64,000 nt of DNA from Bifidobacterium erythrocebi (GCF_012932675.1 NZ_JAAIIF010000006.1:1-64000); one strand, 5' to 3'. Counted from the first letter of the stretch, positions 9,826 through 19,147 are shown. Notes: generated from the sequence alone by a model not told the origin. Translations and numbers: made by a program.

Positions 9826-10932
9826 TCAGCAGCCTGAGGGGATGTGTATCTCTATACGCCAGGTCTTTCCGGATAATCCATAGCTCATGGTTCCGCCCGA
9901 AGCCTCCAACTGATGTTCGAGAAGACTGAGCCCGAACCCCGAGACCAGTTCATCGGGATTGTCGGACGAGGGGTTGGTCTCGGTGATGCGGATTCCCCGT
10001 TCGGAACCACTGATGGCGATGTCGTATTCGTCGCTTCCCTTTGCCATATGGCGTGCGATATTGGCGTAGCACTCCTTGATGCATAGCCGTGCCAGCGAGA
10101 ATGCGCCTTCCGAAATGGAAAAGTCCTCCGGCTGGGTCGACAGGTGCCCTGCAAACCCCATTGCATGCACATCGTGATCCAGAGCCTTCGCATATCGTTC
10201 GATGTCTTCCATGCCGTACCGGAGTGCTCCGGCATTATCGCCTCCACCGCCGGACAGCGTATGGATGGCACTGTGCATATTGTCCAAGCCGAGCTGGGCC
10301 ACGGTCTCGATATGCTTCAACGTGTCATCGTCCTTGCTGCCGGATCGCGCCATGAGAATGATCGAGGACAGCTCGCTGGTGATCGCCGAATGGAGACTTG
10401 AGGCTATCTGCAGATTATGCTCCATCTGCTTGGCCTGGACGGTACGCTCCTCGGTGGCGAGCAGCACGCCGATGCAGAACACGAAGATGTCGCCGCTGGC
10501 GGCTCCGATGAAGGAATCGATGGGATCTTGGAACAGCTTCGTCTCGACGAGCTCGGCAACGAATACCATGCACAGCACGCCGATGGAAGCCCAGCGCCGC
10601 AGATAAAAGGCGGTGTAGAAGAGGGACAGCAGCATTCCCCAGACGATGTTGGCGGCGGCATATGTGGGGGAGAGCAGCAAGGCCACATAGGTGATCAGGC
10701 ATATCAGACTTGCCGGTACGGGGAAGAATACGGATACTGCCAGCAGCAGAAGGTATTCGACGGCAATCAGCAGGCCCATCGTTCCGGGGAATAGCTGGTC
10801 GAAGATGCCATACCATTCGAAGAGAGATATGCCGATGCAGACGCAGCAGATAATCGCCCGATAGCGTTTTCGGTTCAGAAAGAACGACGCGTCGGTCGGG
10901 CGTAGCACGGCACGGTGCAAACGATCAAGCAT
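9826..10932 (-). CDS. Sensor histidine kinase (NarL-partner type)
   Basis: The 368-residue kinase has several N-terminal membrane segments (about residues 25-135) and a compact cytoplasmic part. The probable phospho-acceptor His lies in ASSLHSAITSEL, the N-box is KECYANIARH and the G-box is SGFGLSLLEHQL, as in HisKA_3/HATPase kinases that pair with LuxR-type response regulators. The start at 10932 overlaps the regulator's stop by 8 nt (ATGCTTGA), a classic coupled arrangement; an in-frame ATG at 10980 is less likely. The stimulus is unknown and there is no large extracellular sensor domain. Confidence 0.82.
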   Translation of the reverse strand: MLDRLHRAVLRPTDASFFLNRKRYRAIICCVCIGISLFEWYGIFDQLFPGTMGLLIAVEYLLLLAVSVFFPVPASLICLITYVALLLSPTYAAANIVWGMLLSLFYTAFYLRRWASIGVLCMVFVAELVETKLFQDPIDSFIGAASGDIFVFCIGVLLATEERTVQAKQMEHNLQIASSLHSAITSELSSIILMARSGSKDDDTLKHIETVAQLGLDNMHSAIHTLSGGGGDNAGALRYGMEDIERYAKALDHDVHAMGFAGHLSTQPEDFSISEGAFSLARLCIKECYANIARHMAKGSDEYDIAISGSERGIRITETNPSSDNPDELVSGFGLSLLEHQLEASGGTMSYGLSGKTWRIEIHIPSGC

Positions 10933-11611
10933 GCTTCGCCCTATGCCATTTGACGAGTGCTTCGCCCAATGTTCTGGCACCGAGCTTGGAACGTGCGTGC
11001 ATGGTGTATGTTCGCACGGTCACGGGAGTGACTCCTATCTGCTTCGCCACTTCCTTGGAGCTCAGGCCTTGGGAGGCCAGATCCAAGGCCCTCATCTCAT
11101 TGAAGGTGAGCGTGGACATCGGGTCTGGAGGCGTATTGCGGATGCGTTTGAACGCGGTTTCGGCCGTTTCGAAATGAACGTTCGTGGACATTACGCCACC
11201 GTCATGAACCACGGCCAGGGCTTTTGCCAGCATCGTGAAGTCGTCCTTGGAGATGATGCCTTGGGCGCCTGCCTCGGCGGCGTCCGCCGCATATATGTCC
11301 AGAGGATACGAGGTGAACGCCAGTATCTTGGGGGAGGTCCCGTTGACGCGCAGGCGTCGGCACAGCAAGGTGCCCGGCATATCCGACAGCGCCATGTCGA
11401 CGAGCAGCACGTCCGGCGCGGCGTCGTCCTCAAGGCAGCGGGTCAGGGCCTCGCGCCCGGTTCCCGCGGTCCAGATGATATGCATCGCGTCCATGTTCTC
11501 GATCAGCTTGCGCAGTGCATACAGTGCAATGGCGTCGTTGTCGACTATGGCAATCGAGAAGGATTGAGCGTCCCTATCATTCCTGTCATCGTTGTCTTGT
11601 GCGACATTCAT
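10925..11611 (-). CDS. LuxR/NarL-family response regulator
   Basis: The 228-residue regulator has an N-terminal receiver domain (IAIVDNDAIALYALRKL; phospho-acceptor Asp in DVLLVDMALSDMPG; Lys in GIISKDD) and a C-terminal LuxR helix-turn-helix (LTFNEMRALDLASQGLSSKE and onward). The ATG at 11611 is taken because the receiver domain begins just after it; the in-frame extension upstream to 11767 lacks domain similarity. It is first in a two-gene operon with the overlapping sensor kinase. Targets are not evident, since neighbours are unrelated. Confidence 0.88.
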   Translation of the reverse strand: MNVAQDNDDRNDRDAQSFSIAIVDNDAIALYALRKLIENMDAMHIIWTAGTGREALTRCLEDDAAPDVLLVDMALSDMPGTLLCRRLRVNGTSPKILAFTSYPLDIYAADAAEAGAQGIISKDDFTMLAKALAVVHDGGVMSTNVHFETAETAFKRIRNTPPDPMSTLTFNEMRALDLASQGLSSKEVAKQIGVTPVTVRTYTMHARSKLGARTLGEALVKWHRAKHA

Positions 11612-11997
11612 GGTGTTGCGTGTTCTCTCTCTTGACTGTTGGCGTCGTGGGGCCTTCGGCAAGCGGAAACCCCGCGGCACACATGATACGTCGGTGTACC
11701 CGTTGCGTTTGCACTCCGGGCGCACCATGTGAACATTTTGTCTTCTAGGGGAGCTTAGTGCCCGCATGGGGGCTATGCGGAAGCCATGCCGGTCATTACA
11801 ACATTTGTTGTTTTTCCCCTATCACGGTATGTAACGCGGAATCATCATGGTAAGAAATATGCACGGGTGAGGCCCCTGGCCATAACAAGTGGCCATCACG
11901 TTGCAACGAGGCAACACTCGCGCAAATCCGGCATGATCATCGTTATGCCGGAGGCGTCGGTGAATGCGGCCGAACGCTGCTGGAATCCGCCGTAGCG
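11612..11997. other. Intergenic region, no gene seen
   Basis: This gap of 386 bp between the response regulator and the next minus-strand gene has no credible reading frame. It holds a hairpin at 11927-11952 (TCCGGCAT / ATGCCGGA), listed separately, and a smaller inverted repeat GGCC-ATAACAAGT-GGCC near 11878-11894. The part nearest 11611 probably carries the two-component promoter, but I see no clear -35/-10 pair. Confidence 0.5.
11927..11952 (-). terminator. Possible terminator for the 128-residue membrane protein gene
   Basis: An 8-bp perfect stem TCCGGCAT/ATGCCGGA with a 10-nt loop lies 46-71 bp beyond that gene's stop. On the minus strand it is followed by only ATTTG, a weak U-run. Confidence 0.4.
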
Positions 11998-12384
11998 TCA
12001 TCCTGCGAGCTGCTGTGCGCGAAGCAGGTCGTCGTCCATCTCGTCGTCCTCATCCTCTTCGGGCGGATTCTCGTCCCATGCGCTGACGATCAGCATGGCC
12101 GCGCCGAGTGCGATCCACAGCGGGTTGCGTTCGGTGAATTCGAACACCGGGACCAGCTGGGAGGCGACCAGCCACATCGCGGCGGCGATCATGGCCACGG
12201 CGTTATACGGCTTGCGTACGGGGAAGGCGACCAGGGCGATGCTCATGAACGCCAGGATCAGACCGATCTGACCGTTGGTGTCGCTCAGGGCGCTGGGTGC
12301 GAACATGGCGAAAAGGCAGTAGCAGATGATGCCGAACCAGCCGAGCTTGTTCCAGATTGAAAATCGTGCGGTGATATGGCGCAT
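11998..12384 (-). CDS. Small membrane protein of unknown function
   Basis: The 128-residue protein has about four hydrophobic segments (near residues 14-30, 38-52, 60-78, 88-103) and a strongly acidic tail (ENPPEEDEDDEMDDD). AAGGAGAG 8 nt before the ATG supports the start. It is divergent from proS, with a perfect palindrome between the two starts. I do not recognise a characterised family. Confidence 0.75.
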   Translation of the reverse strand: MRHITARFSIWNKLGWFGIICYCLFAMFAPSALSDTNGQIGLILAFMSIALVAFPVRKPYNAVAMIAAAMWLVASQLVPVFEFTERNPLWIALGAAMLIVSAWDENPPEEDEDDEMDDDLLRAQQLAG

Positions 12385-12440
12385 ACCCTTCTCTCCTTAT
12401 ATCTTGCAATGCAACGCTTATGATAGAAGGGATTGAAGAC

Positions 12441-12462
12441 TTATTTATAAAGTTATAAATAA
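12441..12462. promoter_or_regulatory. Perfect AT-rich palindrome between divergent genes
   Basis: TTATTTATAA-AG-TTATAAATAA has 10-bp perfect arms. It lies 57 bp upstream of the small membrane protein start and 77 bp upstream of proS. It contains TATAAA-like -10 candidates on both strands and may be a divergent promoter or an operator. Confidence 0.5.
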
Positions 12463-12538
12463 GGCGCTGGAACTGTGTTGCGCAGTACTGTGGACGCTGC
12501 CTGCGGCCGTGGGTGCGGGTCGCGCTATCTTGGAACCT

Positions 12539-14362
12539 ATGACTTCCAATACCCTTCGTATGTCTACTATGTTTCTGCGCACCCTGCGCGAAGATCCCGC
12601 CGACGCCGACGTGGTGTCCGACAAGCTGCTGCAGCGCGCAGGCTACCTGCGCAAGGCGGCCCCCGGCATCTGGACCTGGCTGCCGCTGGGCCTGAACGTG
12701 CTGAACAAGATCGAGAACATCATCCGCGAGGAAATGGCCTCCATCCACGCCCAGGAAGTGCACTTCTCCGGCCTGCTGCCGCGCGAGCCGTACGAGGCCA
12801 CCCACCGCTGGGAGGAATACGGCGACAACATCTTCCGTCTGAAGGACCGCCATGAGGCCGACTACCTGCTGGCCCCCACCCATGAGGAGATGTTCACCCT
12901 GCTGGTCAAGGACCTGTACTCCTCATACAAGGACCTGCCAGTCACCCTGTACCAGATCCAGACCAAGTACCGCGACGAGTTCCGCCCGCGTGCGGGCCTC
13001 ATCCGCGGCCGTGAATTCATCATGAAGGACGCCTACTCCTTCACCCTCGACAAGGAAGGCCTCGTCAAGGCCTACATGGACGAGCGCGGCGCATACGAGC
13101 GCATCTTCAAGCGCCTCGACCTCGACTACGTGCCGGTGCACGCCATGGCAGGCCCGATGGGCGGCTTCGAATCCGAGGAGTTCCTTGCCCCGATGGAAAT
13201 CGGCGAGGACACCTTCGCGCAGTCCCCGTCCGGCAAGGCATGGAACGTGGAGGCCCTGACCACTCCGGAACCGCCGGCGATCGACTATTCCAACACCCCA
13301 GCCGCCGAGAAGCGCCCGACGCCGGATGCCGAGACCATCGACAAGATGGTCGAATTCGCCAACGCCAACCACCCGCGCAGCGACGGCCGCGCATGGCAGG
13401 CCAGCGACATCCTGAAGAACGTCGTCATCGCGGTCAAGCATGCCGAGGACGAGAACCACGACGAACCGTGGCGCGAACTCGTGGTCGTGGGCGTGCCCGG
13501 CGATCGCGTGGTGGATATGAAGCGTCTTGAGGCGCAGTTCGCCCCCGCCGAGATCGAGGAAGCCACCGAAGAGGACCTGAAGAAGCACCCCGAACTGGTC
13601 AAGGGCTACATCGGCCCGATGGTACTCGGCCCGCAGGCCCGCGACGGCAAGAAGGCCGAGAACGCCAACGAGACCGGCGATGCGCTGCGCTACTTCGTGG
13701 ACGCGCACATCGCGCGCGGCTCCGCATGGTTCACCGGCGCCGACGAGCATGAGGTGGACTACTACGACCTGGTGTACGGCCGCGACTTCGAGGCCGACGG
13801 CACCGTCGAGGCCGTACAGGTGCGCCACGGCGATATGAGCCCGGACGGCTCCGGCCCCCTGAGCTTCGAACGCGGCGTGGAGATCGGCCAGGTGTTCCAG
13901 CTCGGCCTGAAGTACTCCAACGCGCTCGGCCTGAAGGTGCTCGACCAGAACGGCAAGGCCGTTCCGGTGTGGATGGGCTCCTACGGCATCGGTGTCTCCC
14001 GCGTGATGGCCTGCATCGCCGAAACGCACCACGACGAGCGTGGTCTGGCATGGCCGAGCTGCATCGCCCCGGCACAGGTGCACGTGGTGGCCACCGGCAA
14101 GGACGAGAAGGCCTTCGACGGTGCCGAACAGCTGATCGCCGACCTTGAGGCCAAGGGCGTCGAGGTGATCTTCGACGATCGCAAGAAGGTCTCCCCGGGC
14201 GTGAAGTTCAAGGACGCCGAGCTGATCGGCGTGCCGCAGATCGCCGTGGTCGGCCGCGACTACGTGAACGACGGCACCATCGAGATCCGCGACCGCAACG
14301 GCGACAACAAGGTGGTCGTCCCGGCCGCCGAAGCCGTGGACACGCTGCTGGAGCGCATCTGA
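12539..14362 (+). CDS. proS: Prolyl-tRNA synthetase
   Basis: The 607-residue class II aminoacyl-tRNA synthetase charges tRNA-Pro. It has the bacterial form: an N-terminal catalytic part with RAGYLRKAAPGIWTWLPLG, APTHEEMFT and the motif 2 region RDEFRPRAGLIRGREFIMKDAYSF, an inserted YbaK-like editing domain (about 225-395), then motif 3 region GSYGIGVSRVMACI and an anticodon-binding domain. ATG 12539 (MTSNTLRMSTMF) is chosen; ATG 12560 is an alternative and the upstream ATG at 12509 is unlikely. No clear Shine-Dalgarno precedes either, so a leaderless or short-leader transcript is possible. Confidence 0.97.
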   Translation: MTSNTLRMSTMFLRTLREDPADADVVSDKLLQRAGYLRKAAPGIWTWLPLGLNVLNKIENIIREEMASIHAQEVHFSGLLPREPYEATHRWEEYGDNIFRLKDRHEADYLLAPTHEEMFTLLVKDLYSSYKDLPVTLYQIQTKYRDEFRPRAGLIRGREFIMKDAYSFTLDKEGLVKAYMDERGAYERIFKRLDLDYVPVHAMAGPMGGFESEEFLAPMEIGEDTFAQSPSGKAWNVEALTTPEPPAIDYSNTPAAEKRPTPDAETIDKMVEFANANHPRSDGRAWQASDILKNVVIAVKHAEDENHDEPWRELVVVGVPGDRVVDMKRLEAQFAPAEIEEATEEDLKKHPELVKGYIGPMVLGPQARDGKKAENANETGDALRYFVDAHIARGSAWFTGADEHEVDYYDLVYGRDFEADGTVEAVQVRHGDMSPDGSGPLSFERGVEIGQVFQLGLKYSNALGLKVLDQNGKAVPVWMGSYGIGVSRVMACIAETHHDERGLAWPSCIAPAQVHVVATGKDEKAFDGAEQLIADLEAKGVEVIFDDRKKVSPGVKFKDAELIGVPQIAVVGRDYVNDGTIEIRDRNGDNKVVVPAAEAVDTLLERI

Positions 14363-14454
14363 CGGTTCGGTTTGCGCGTTTCGGCTTTTCCGGTTGCTGG
14401 TTGCTTGACTGTTTCCAGTCGTAGCGGCCGGTAGACGGAACGGTTTTCGAACAT

Positions 14455-14502
14455 ATGCGACGGTCCCCTCACAGGCATGACCTGTGAGGGGACCGTCGCA
14501 TA
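14455..14502. terminator. Terminator after proS
   Basis: A perfect stem of more than 20 bp (ATATGCGACGGTCCCC and onward, with complement) surrounds the 5-nt loop CATGA about 90 nt after the proS stop. Confidence 0.75.
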
Positions 14503-14544
14503 TTCGTATCCAAGGGCTGTTGCGAGGTGATCTGCGGGCGCGCG

Positions 14545-14580
14545 GTGGATAAGCGAGAAGTTATCCACCGGTTATCCACA
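14545..14580. promoter_or_regulatory. Cluster of three DnaA boxes upstream of ssb
   Basis: GTGGATAA (14545-14552, inverted), TTATCCACC (14561-14569) and TTATCCACA (14572-14580) match the DnaA-box consensus TTATCCACA within 36 bp. They lie 145-180 bp upstream of ssb, suggesting DnaA control of ssb; dnaA and dnaN are not nearby, so this is unlikely to be oriC. Confidence 0.7.
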
Positions 14581-14724
14581 ACACGCCCGGGAAGGGGAGT
14601 TCCGTCCACAGGCCCTGGCTCAGATGGCTTGGCAGGCTGCTGGCACGGCATGCTTGGTGGTACCGCATTGCCTCAACGGCGCGGCGGTGCGGTCCAACAC
14701 GTTGCCGATCGAAAGGATACAGTC

Positions 14725-15420
14725 ATGGCAGGCCAACAAGGAACAGTCACGCTCACGGGCAATCTCGGTATGGATCCGGTGGGCTTCTCCCGCGACCCGA
14801 ATAATCCGGCGTGCTCGTTCAACGTGGGCGTCTCGTCCGGGTATTTCGACCAGTCCTCGCAATCATGGCGATCGCGCGAAACGGTGTGGATCAAGGTCCG
14901 CGCCTACCGAGCGTTGGCGGCCAATGCGATGCGCTCGCTGCACAAGGGCGATGCCGTGGTCGTCACCGGCGCATTGCGCATGGACCGGTGGACGAAGGAC
15001 GGCGTGAACCGCACCGCCATCGTGATGGATGCCAGCGCGGTCGGGCATGACCTCAATTACGGCACGTCGGCGTTCTCCCGGTCGAATCGCGGCCAAGGCG
15101 GCAACGGGGGACCGAGCGGCAACGGCGGCGACGGGCCGTATACGGACGGGTATGCCGACACCCGCGACGGTTCGAACGGCGTGGGCTCCGATCCCTTCGC
15201 GCAAGGCAATGCCGCAGTGGCGCAAAACGCCGTGCAAAACAGTCAGAATGCGCAGAATATGCAGAACGGCGGCGCACCGGCAGGCACCACGCCCAATGGC
15301 ATGATGCCAGCCGGCACACCGCCGAACAACATCCCATCCCCGAACACTGGAGGACAACGATATGTGGCGCAAGGCCAGTCTGAACCTACCGTCGACCCTT
15401 CCGACGATCCGGAGTTCTAA
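14725..15420 (+). CDS. ssb: Single-stranded DNA-binding protein
   Basis: The 231-residue protein has an N-terminal OB fold (GTVTLTGNLGMDPVGF... VWIKVRAYRALAANAM... GDAVVVTGALRMDRW, about residues 5-110). A long disordered Gly/Asn/Gln-rich linker follows, and it ends in an acidic tip DPSDDPEF, a variant of the usual DDDIPF partner-binding tail. The ATG at 14725 is supported by GAAAGGA 7 nt upstream. It coats single-stranded DNA in replication and repair. No ribosomal protein genes flank it, so this may be a second or stand-alone ssb. Confidence 0.92.
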   Translation: MAGQQGTVTLTGNLGMDPVGFSRDPNNPACSFNVGVSSGYFDQSSQSWRSRETVWIKVRAYRALAANAMRSLHKGDAVVVTGALRMDRWTKDGVNRTAIVMDASAVGHDLNYGTSAFSRSNRGQGGNGGPSGNGGDGPYTDGYADTRDGSNGVGSDPFAQGNAAVAQNAVQNSQNAQNMQNGGAPAGTTPNGMMPAGTPPNNIPSPNTGGQRYVAQGQSEPTVDPSDDPEF

Positions 15421-15432
15421 TCATGCGGAACG

Positions 15433-17514
15433 CTACCAGATGCGCACGCGATCTGCCGGATCAAGCCACATGGCATCACCCTCATGCACATCGAATGCCT
15501 TGGCGAACAGATCCACATTGCGCACGATGCCGTTGGTCCGGCACTCCGCGGGGGAGTGCGGATCGATCTGCAGGTACTGTTCGGCCAGCTCGTCACGGTT
15601 CTTCGTGCGCCAAATGGAGGCGTAGCTCAGGAAGAAGCGCTGCAGGCCGGTGAACCCGTCGATGACGGGAGCCGCGTCAAGAGCGTTCTCGATGCCCTGC
15701 GCGGAGGAGTCCTTCTCGCGCCCGGCGGCCTCGTCAAGAGCGAAGGCATACGCCTTCAATGCGATGTTGACGCCGCCGAGATCGCCGATGTTCTCGCCGA
15801 TGGTGAGAGCGCCGTTGACATGCGGGGCCTTATCGGGCTCGTCGGCGTACTTCTCGGCGAGCTGCGTGGGAACGAACGCATCGTACTGCTTGATCAGGGC
15901 CTTCGTGCGGGCTTCGAAGTTCGCCTTGTCCTCCGGGGTCCACCAGTCGTGGAGCCTGCCGTCGCCGTCGTACTGCGCGCCCTGGTCGTCGAAGCCATGG
16001 CCGATCTCATGGCCGATCACGGCGCCGATGCCGCCGTAGTTCGCGGCGTCCTCGGCCTCCGGATTGAAGAACGGCGGTTGCAGAATGGCGGCGGGGAACA
16101 CGATGACGTTCATGGACGGCTCGTAGTAGGCGTTCACCGTCTGCGGGTTCATCAGCCATTCGTCCTTGTCGACGGGTTTGCCTGCCTTGGACAGCTGATA
16201 GCCGGTCTCATAGAGGTTCGCGGCCTGCATGTTCCTGGACAGCGGGGCGTCCTCGTCAAGATGCAGGGCGGAATAGTCGCGCCAATGATTGGTGTAGCCG
16301 ATCTTCGCAGTGAATTTGCCGAGCTTCTCCAAGGCCTTGGCCTTGGTGTCCTCGCCAAGCCAGTCGGAGCTGGTGATGGAAGCGCGGTAGGCGTCGATGA
16401 GGTTCGCCACCAGCTGCTCCATGCGCTTCTTGGAACTTTCCGGGAAATGCCGGCGCACGTACTCGGCGCCGACATCCTCGCCGCACACGCCGTTGACCAG
16501 GCTCACGGCGCGCTTCCAGCGCTCGCGCTGCACCTTCTGGCCGGAAAGCACCTTGCCATAGAAATCGAAGTTCGTGTTGTCGAACTTCTCGCTCAGCATG
16601 GAGGCCGAGCCGACGATCATGTGCACGCGCGCCCACAGCTTCAGATCCTCCAGGTCGCTGGCCTGCCAGAAGGAGTCAAGGCCCGTAAGGAAGCTCGGCT
16701 CATGTACGATCACACGGTTCAGTACGGTATGGAAGTCGATCGGCTGATCGGCCGAGGACTCGGAAGCGTCATAGGCCTCCTGCCAGGACTCGACCCAGGA
16801 GTCCAGATCGAAATGCGAGAGCATGGAGGACAGCTCCCCGTAACGGACGGGGTTGTAGGTCTTCACCGAATCGCGGGTGGCGACGTTATCCCAATGGTGC
16901 TTGGCGATCTTCGTCTCGACGGCGAGGAAGCGCTCGGCCAGTTCGTTGGCTGCGGTTTCGTCGTCGGCATAACCGGCGTTGGTCAGCTGGGCGGCGACCA
17001 TCTCGACATAGGCGCGGCGAATCGGCTCGTAATGGTCCTCGCGGTAGTACGCCTCGTCGGGCAGATCCAACCCGTCTTGCTCGATGTGCGCGATATTGAC
17101 ATCCGGGTCGCCCGGGTCGCCGTAGATGGCCATGCCGAACAGGTCGGGGCCGCCGGTGGGGTTGATGAATCCCAAGGCGCGGGTGAGATCGGCCTTGCTT
17201 TCGGATTCGTCGATCATCTTCAGCGCATCGCGGATCGGCTCGATGCCGGCCTTCTCGATGGCGTCGGTGTTCAGGAAGGAACGGTACAGCGCGCGCGACA
17301 GCACGGCGGGGCAATCGTCGTCCTCCAGAATGTCCCTGATCTGGTTCTGCGCATCCTCGGCGAGCTTGTCGAAGGAACCGTAACGGGAACGGTCGTCGGG
17401 AAGACGATAGGTGTCGATCCACGGTCCGTTGACGTAACGGAACAGATCGGCGGAAGGCTTGATGACGGATGAGAACGATGCCGGATCGATGCCGGATTTC
17501 AATGCTTCACTCAT
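15433..17514 (-). CDS. pepO: M13-family zinc endopeptidase (PepO/neprilysin type)
   Basis: The 693-residue peptidase carries the M13 zinc motif VIGHEIGHGFDD, the third-ligand block ENIGDLGG and a C-terminal CRTNGIVRN region. The first part (about 1-400) is the helical M13 N-terminal domain. There is no signal peptide or membrane anchor, so it is probably cytoplasmic, cleaving oligopeptides, as in other bacterial PepO proteins. The start at 17514 (MSEALKSG) is chosen over an upstream extension that lacks similarity. It converges on ssb with only 12 bp between stops. Confidence 0.93.
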   Translation of the reverse strand: MSEALKSGIDPASFSSVIKPSADLFRYVNGPWIDTYRLPDDRSRYGSFDKLAEDAQNQIRDILEDDDCPAVLSRALYRSFLNTDAIEKAGIEPIRDALKMIDESESKADLTRALGFINPTGGPDLFGMAIYGDPGDPDVNIAHIEQDGLDLPDEAYYREDHYEPIRRAYVEMVAAQLTNAGYADDETAANELAERFLAVETKIAKHHWDNVATRDSVKTYNPVRYGELSSMLSHFDLDSWVESWQEAYDASESSADQPIDFHTVLNRVIVHEPSFLTGLDSFWQASDLEDLKLWARVHMIVGSASMLSEKFDNTNFDFYGKVLSGQKVQRERWKRAVSLVNGVCGEDVGAEYVRRHFPESSKKRMEQLVANLIDAYRASITSSDWLGEDTKAKALEKLGKFTAKIGYTNHWRDYSALHLDEDAPLSRNMQAANLYETGYQLSKAGKPVDKDEWLMNPQTVNAYYEPSMNVIVFPAAILQPPFFNPEAEDAANYGGIGAVIGHEIGHGFDDQGAQYDGDGRLHDWWTPEDKANFEARTKALIKQYDAFVPTQLAEKYADEPDKAPHVNGALTIGENIGDLGGVNIALKAYAFALDEAAGREKDSSAQGIENALDAAPVIDGFTGLQRFFLSYASIWRTKNRDELAEQYLQIDPHSPAECRTNGIVRNVDLFAKAFDVHEGDAMWLDPADRVRIW

Positions 17515-17740
17515 GCCACCCAGCCTAGCCGGAACACCACCCGTGCATTGTTGTGCATCCTTTTGTGCTCCGGTGCGGTCGCTCCCGCAGTGCCCGCCGG
17601 CTGCCTTGCAGACTGTCTTACAAATCACCCGGTCTGTCTATACCGAAAACCGCAAAAGCCCTCTACCATAAGGAACACCTCGCAAAAGTGGCAATGAATC
17701 GGCCGCATGCCATACTCATGTGGCAGCAAAGGAGGATCCC

Positions 17741-18346
17741 ATGACCGGCTACAATCCGATGAACACCATGCCCGACCCAGGCATGGATCCGTTCCGTCTC
17801 ATCGAACAGGCCCTGCCGCAAGGCGCCAAGAACCGCATTCGCGGCATGTACGGGCTCATCGGCATCGCATCGGCGCTTCTCGGCGTGGCGTTGCTGTTCT
17901 GGCCCAATCGCACGCTGGCCGTCGCCGCCATCATCTTGGGCATCTACCTGCTGATCTCCGGCATGGTGCGCATCGTCACCGCCATCGTGGAGCTCGGGCT
18001 TCCGGGCGGCTGGCGCGTGCTGGGCGTGCTGTTCGGCACGCTGATGGTGGTCGGCGGCGTGGTGATACTGAAGAACTCCACGCTTTCCGGCGCCATGCTC
18101 ACCATGCTGTTCACCATGGTGGTCGGCATCTGCTGGCTGCTCGAAGGCATCATGACGCTGTTCGAATGCTGGAATCTGCCAAGCTCGGCATGGTCGGTCA
18201 TATACGCATTGCTCTCCATCGTCGCCGGTTTCGTGGCCCTGTTCGACCCGTTCAACTCGACGGTCTGGCTGCTGATCTTCGTCGGTGCGGCACTGATCGT
18301 GATCGGCATCATGGCCGTTATTCGCGCGATCCGTTTCGGAAAGTAA
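17741..18346 (+). CDS. HdeD-like (DUF308) membrane protein
   Basis: The 201-residue protein has about six hydrophobic helices from residue 38 onward (GLIGIASALLGVALLFWP, AAIILGIYLLISGMVRIV, and others), with the repeated helix-pair pattern and Gly-rich turns of the HdeD/DUF308 family. That family is linked to acid resistance in enteric bacteria; its biochemical role here is unknown. AAGGAGG 7 nt upstream fixes the ATG at 17741. It ends 24 nt before map and may be co-transcribed with it. Confidence 0.82.
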   Translation: MTGYNPMNTMPDPGMDPFRLIEQALPQGAKNRIRGMYGLIGIASALLGVALLFWPNRTLAVAAIILGIYLLISGMVRIVTAIVELGLPGGWRVLGVLFGTLMVVGGVVILKNSTLSGAMLTMLFTMVVGICWLLEGIMTLFECWNLPSSAWSVIYALLSIVAGFVALFDPFNSTVWLLIFVGAALIVIGIMAVIRAIRFGK

Positions 18347-18370
18347 GCCGGGTGTCCTAGGCTAAGAACC

Positions 18371-19147
18371 ATGATCGAAATCAAAACAGCATCCGAAATC
18401 GAGGCGATGAAGCCCGCAGGTCGTTTCGTCGCGGGCATTCTCAAGGAACTCAAGGAAACCACCAAGGTCGGCACCAACCTGCTGGAGATCGACGAGTTCG
18501 TGCACAAGAAGATCGTGGACCGCAAGGGTGCCGAATCCTGCTACGTGGACTACGCGCCGGATTTCGGCACCGGCCCGTTCGCCCACTACATCTGCACTTC
18601 CGTCAACGACGCGGTGCTGCACGGCGTGCCGTACGACTACAGCCTGAAGGACGGAGATCTGGTCAGCCTTGATCTCGCCATCAGCGTAAACGGATGGGTC
18701 GCGGACTCCGCAATCAGCTTCGTGGTCGGCAACGATCCCGATCCCGAGGATCTGCGCATCATCAAGTGCACCGAAGAGGCGCTCGCCGCCGCCATCGACG
18801 CGGCGCAGGCGGGCAACCGCTTGGGCGACGTCTGCAACGTCATCGGCGATGTGGCCCGTACCTACGGCTACCCGATCAACCTCGAATTCGGCGGTCACGG
18901 CGTGGGCCACGTCATGCACGGCGACCCGCACGTGCCCAACGACGGCAAGGCACACCACGGCTACAAGCTGCGCCCCGGTCTGGTCATCGCCATCGAACCG
19001 TGGTTCCTCAAGACCACCGACGAGATCTTCCAGGATCCGAAGGACGGCTGGACGCTGCGTTCCCAGGACGGTTCCCGCGGTGCGCACAGCGAGCACACCA
19101 TCGCCATCACCGATAACGGCCCGCTGATCCTGACGAAGCGCGACTGA
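18371..19147 (+). CDS. map: Methionine aminopeptidase, type I
   Basis: The 258-residue protein removes N-terminal Met from nascent proteins. The five metal ligands are visible: Asp in GDLVSLDLAI, Asp in GWVADSA, His in GGHGVGHVMHGDPHV, Glu in AIEPWF and Glu in GAHSEHT. Length fits type Ia. No strong Shine-Dalgarno precedes the ATG (CCTAGGCTAAGAACC). A strong terminator follows. Confidence 0.95.
   Translation: MIEIKTASEIEAMKPAGRFVAGILKELKETTKVGTNLLEIDEFVHKKIVDRKGAESCYVDYAPDFGTGPFAHYICTSVNDAVLHGVPYDYSLKDGDLVSLDLAISVNGWVADSAISFVVGNDPDPEDLRIIKCTEEALAAAIDAAQAGNRLGDVCNVIGDVARTYGYPINLEFGGHGVGHVMHGDPHVPNDGKAHHGYKLRPGLVIAIEPWFLKTTDEIFQDPKDGWTLRSQDGSRGAHSEHTIAITDNGPLILTKRD

Noticed and set aside
12509..12538. 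Longer N-terminal extension for proS
   Set aside because: Sequence before MTSNTLRMSTMF has no similarity to the family and no ribosome site.
14545..14580. Chromosomal origin of replication
   Set aside because: Only three DnaA boxes, no AT-rich unwinding element beside them and no dnaA, dnaN or rpmH nearby.
15484..17472. A 662-codon plus-strand open frame opposite the M13 peptidase gene
   Set aside because: It is the antisense shadow of pepO, whose motifs and length fit a known family; the shadow has no domain signal and repetitive valine/glycine-rich sequence typical of GC-rich antisense frames.
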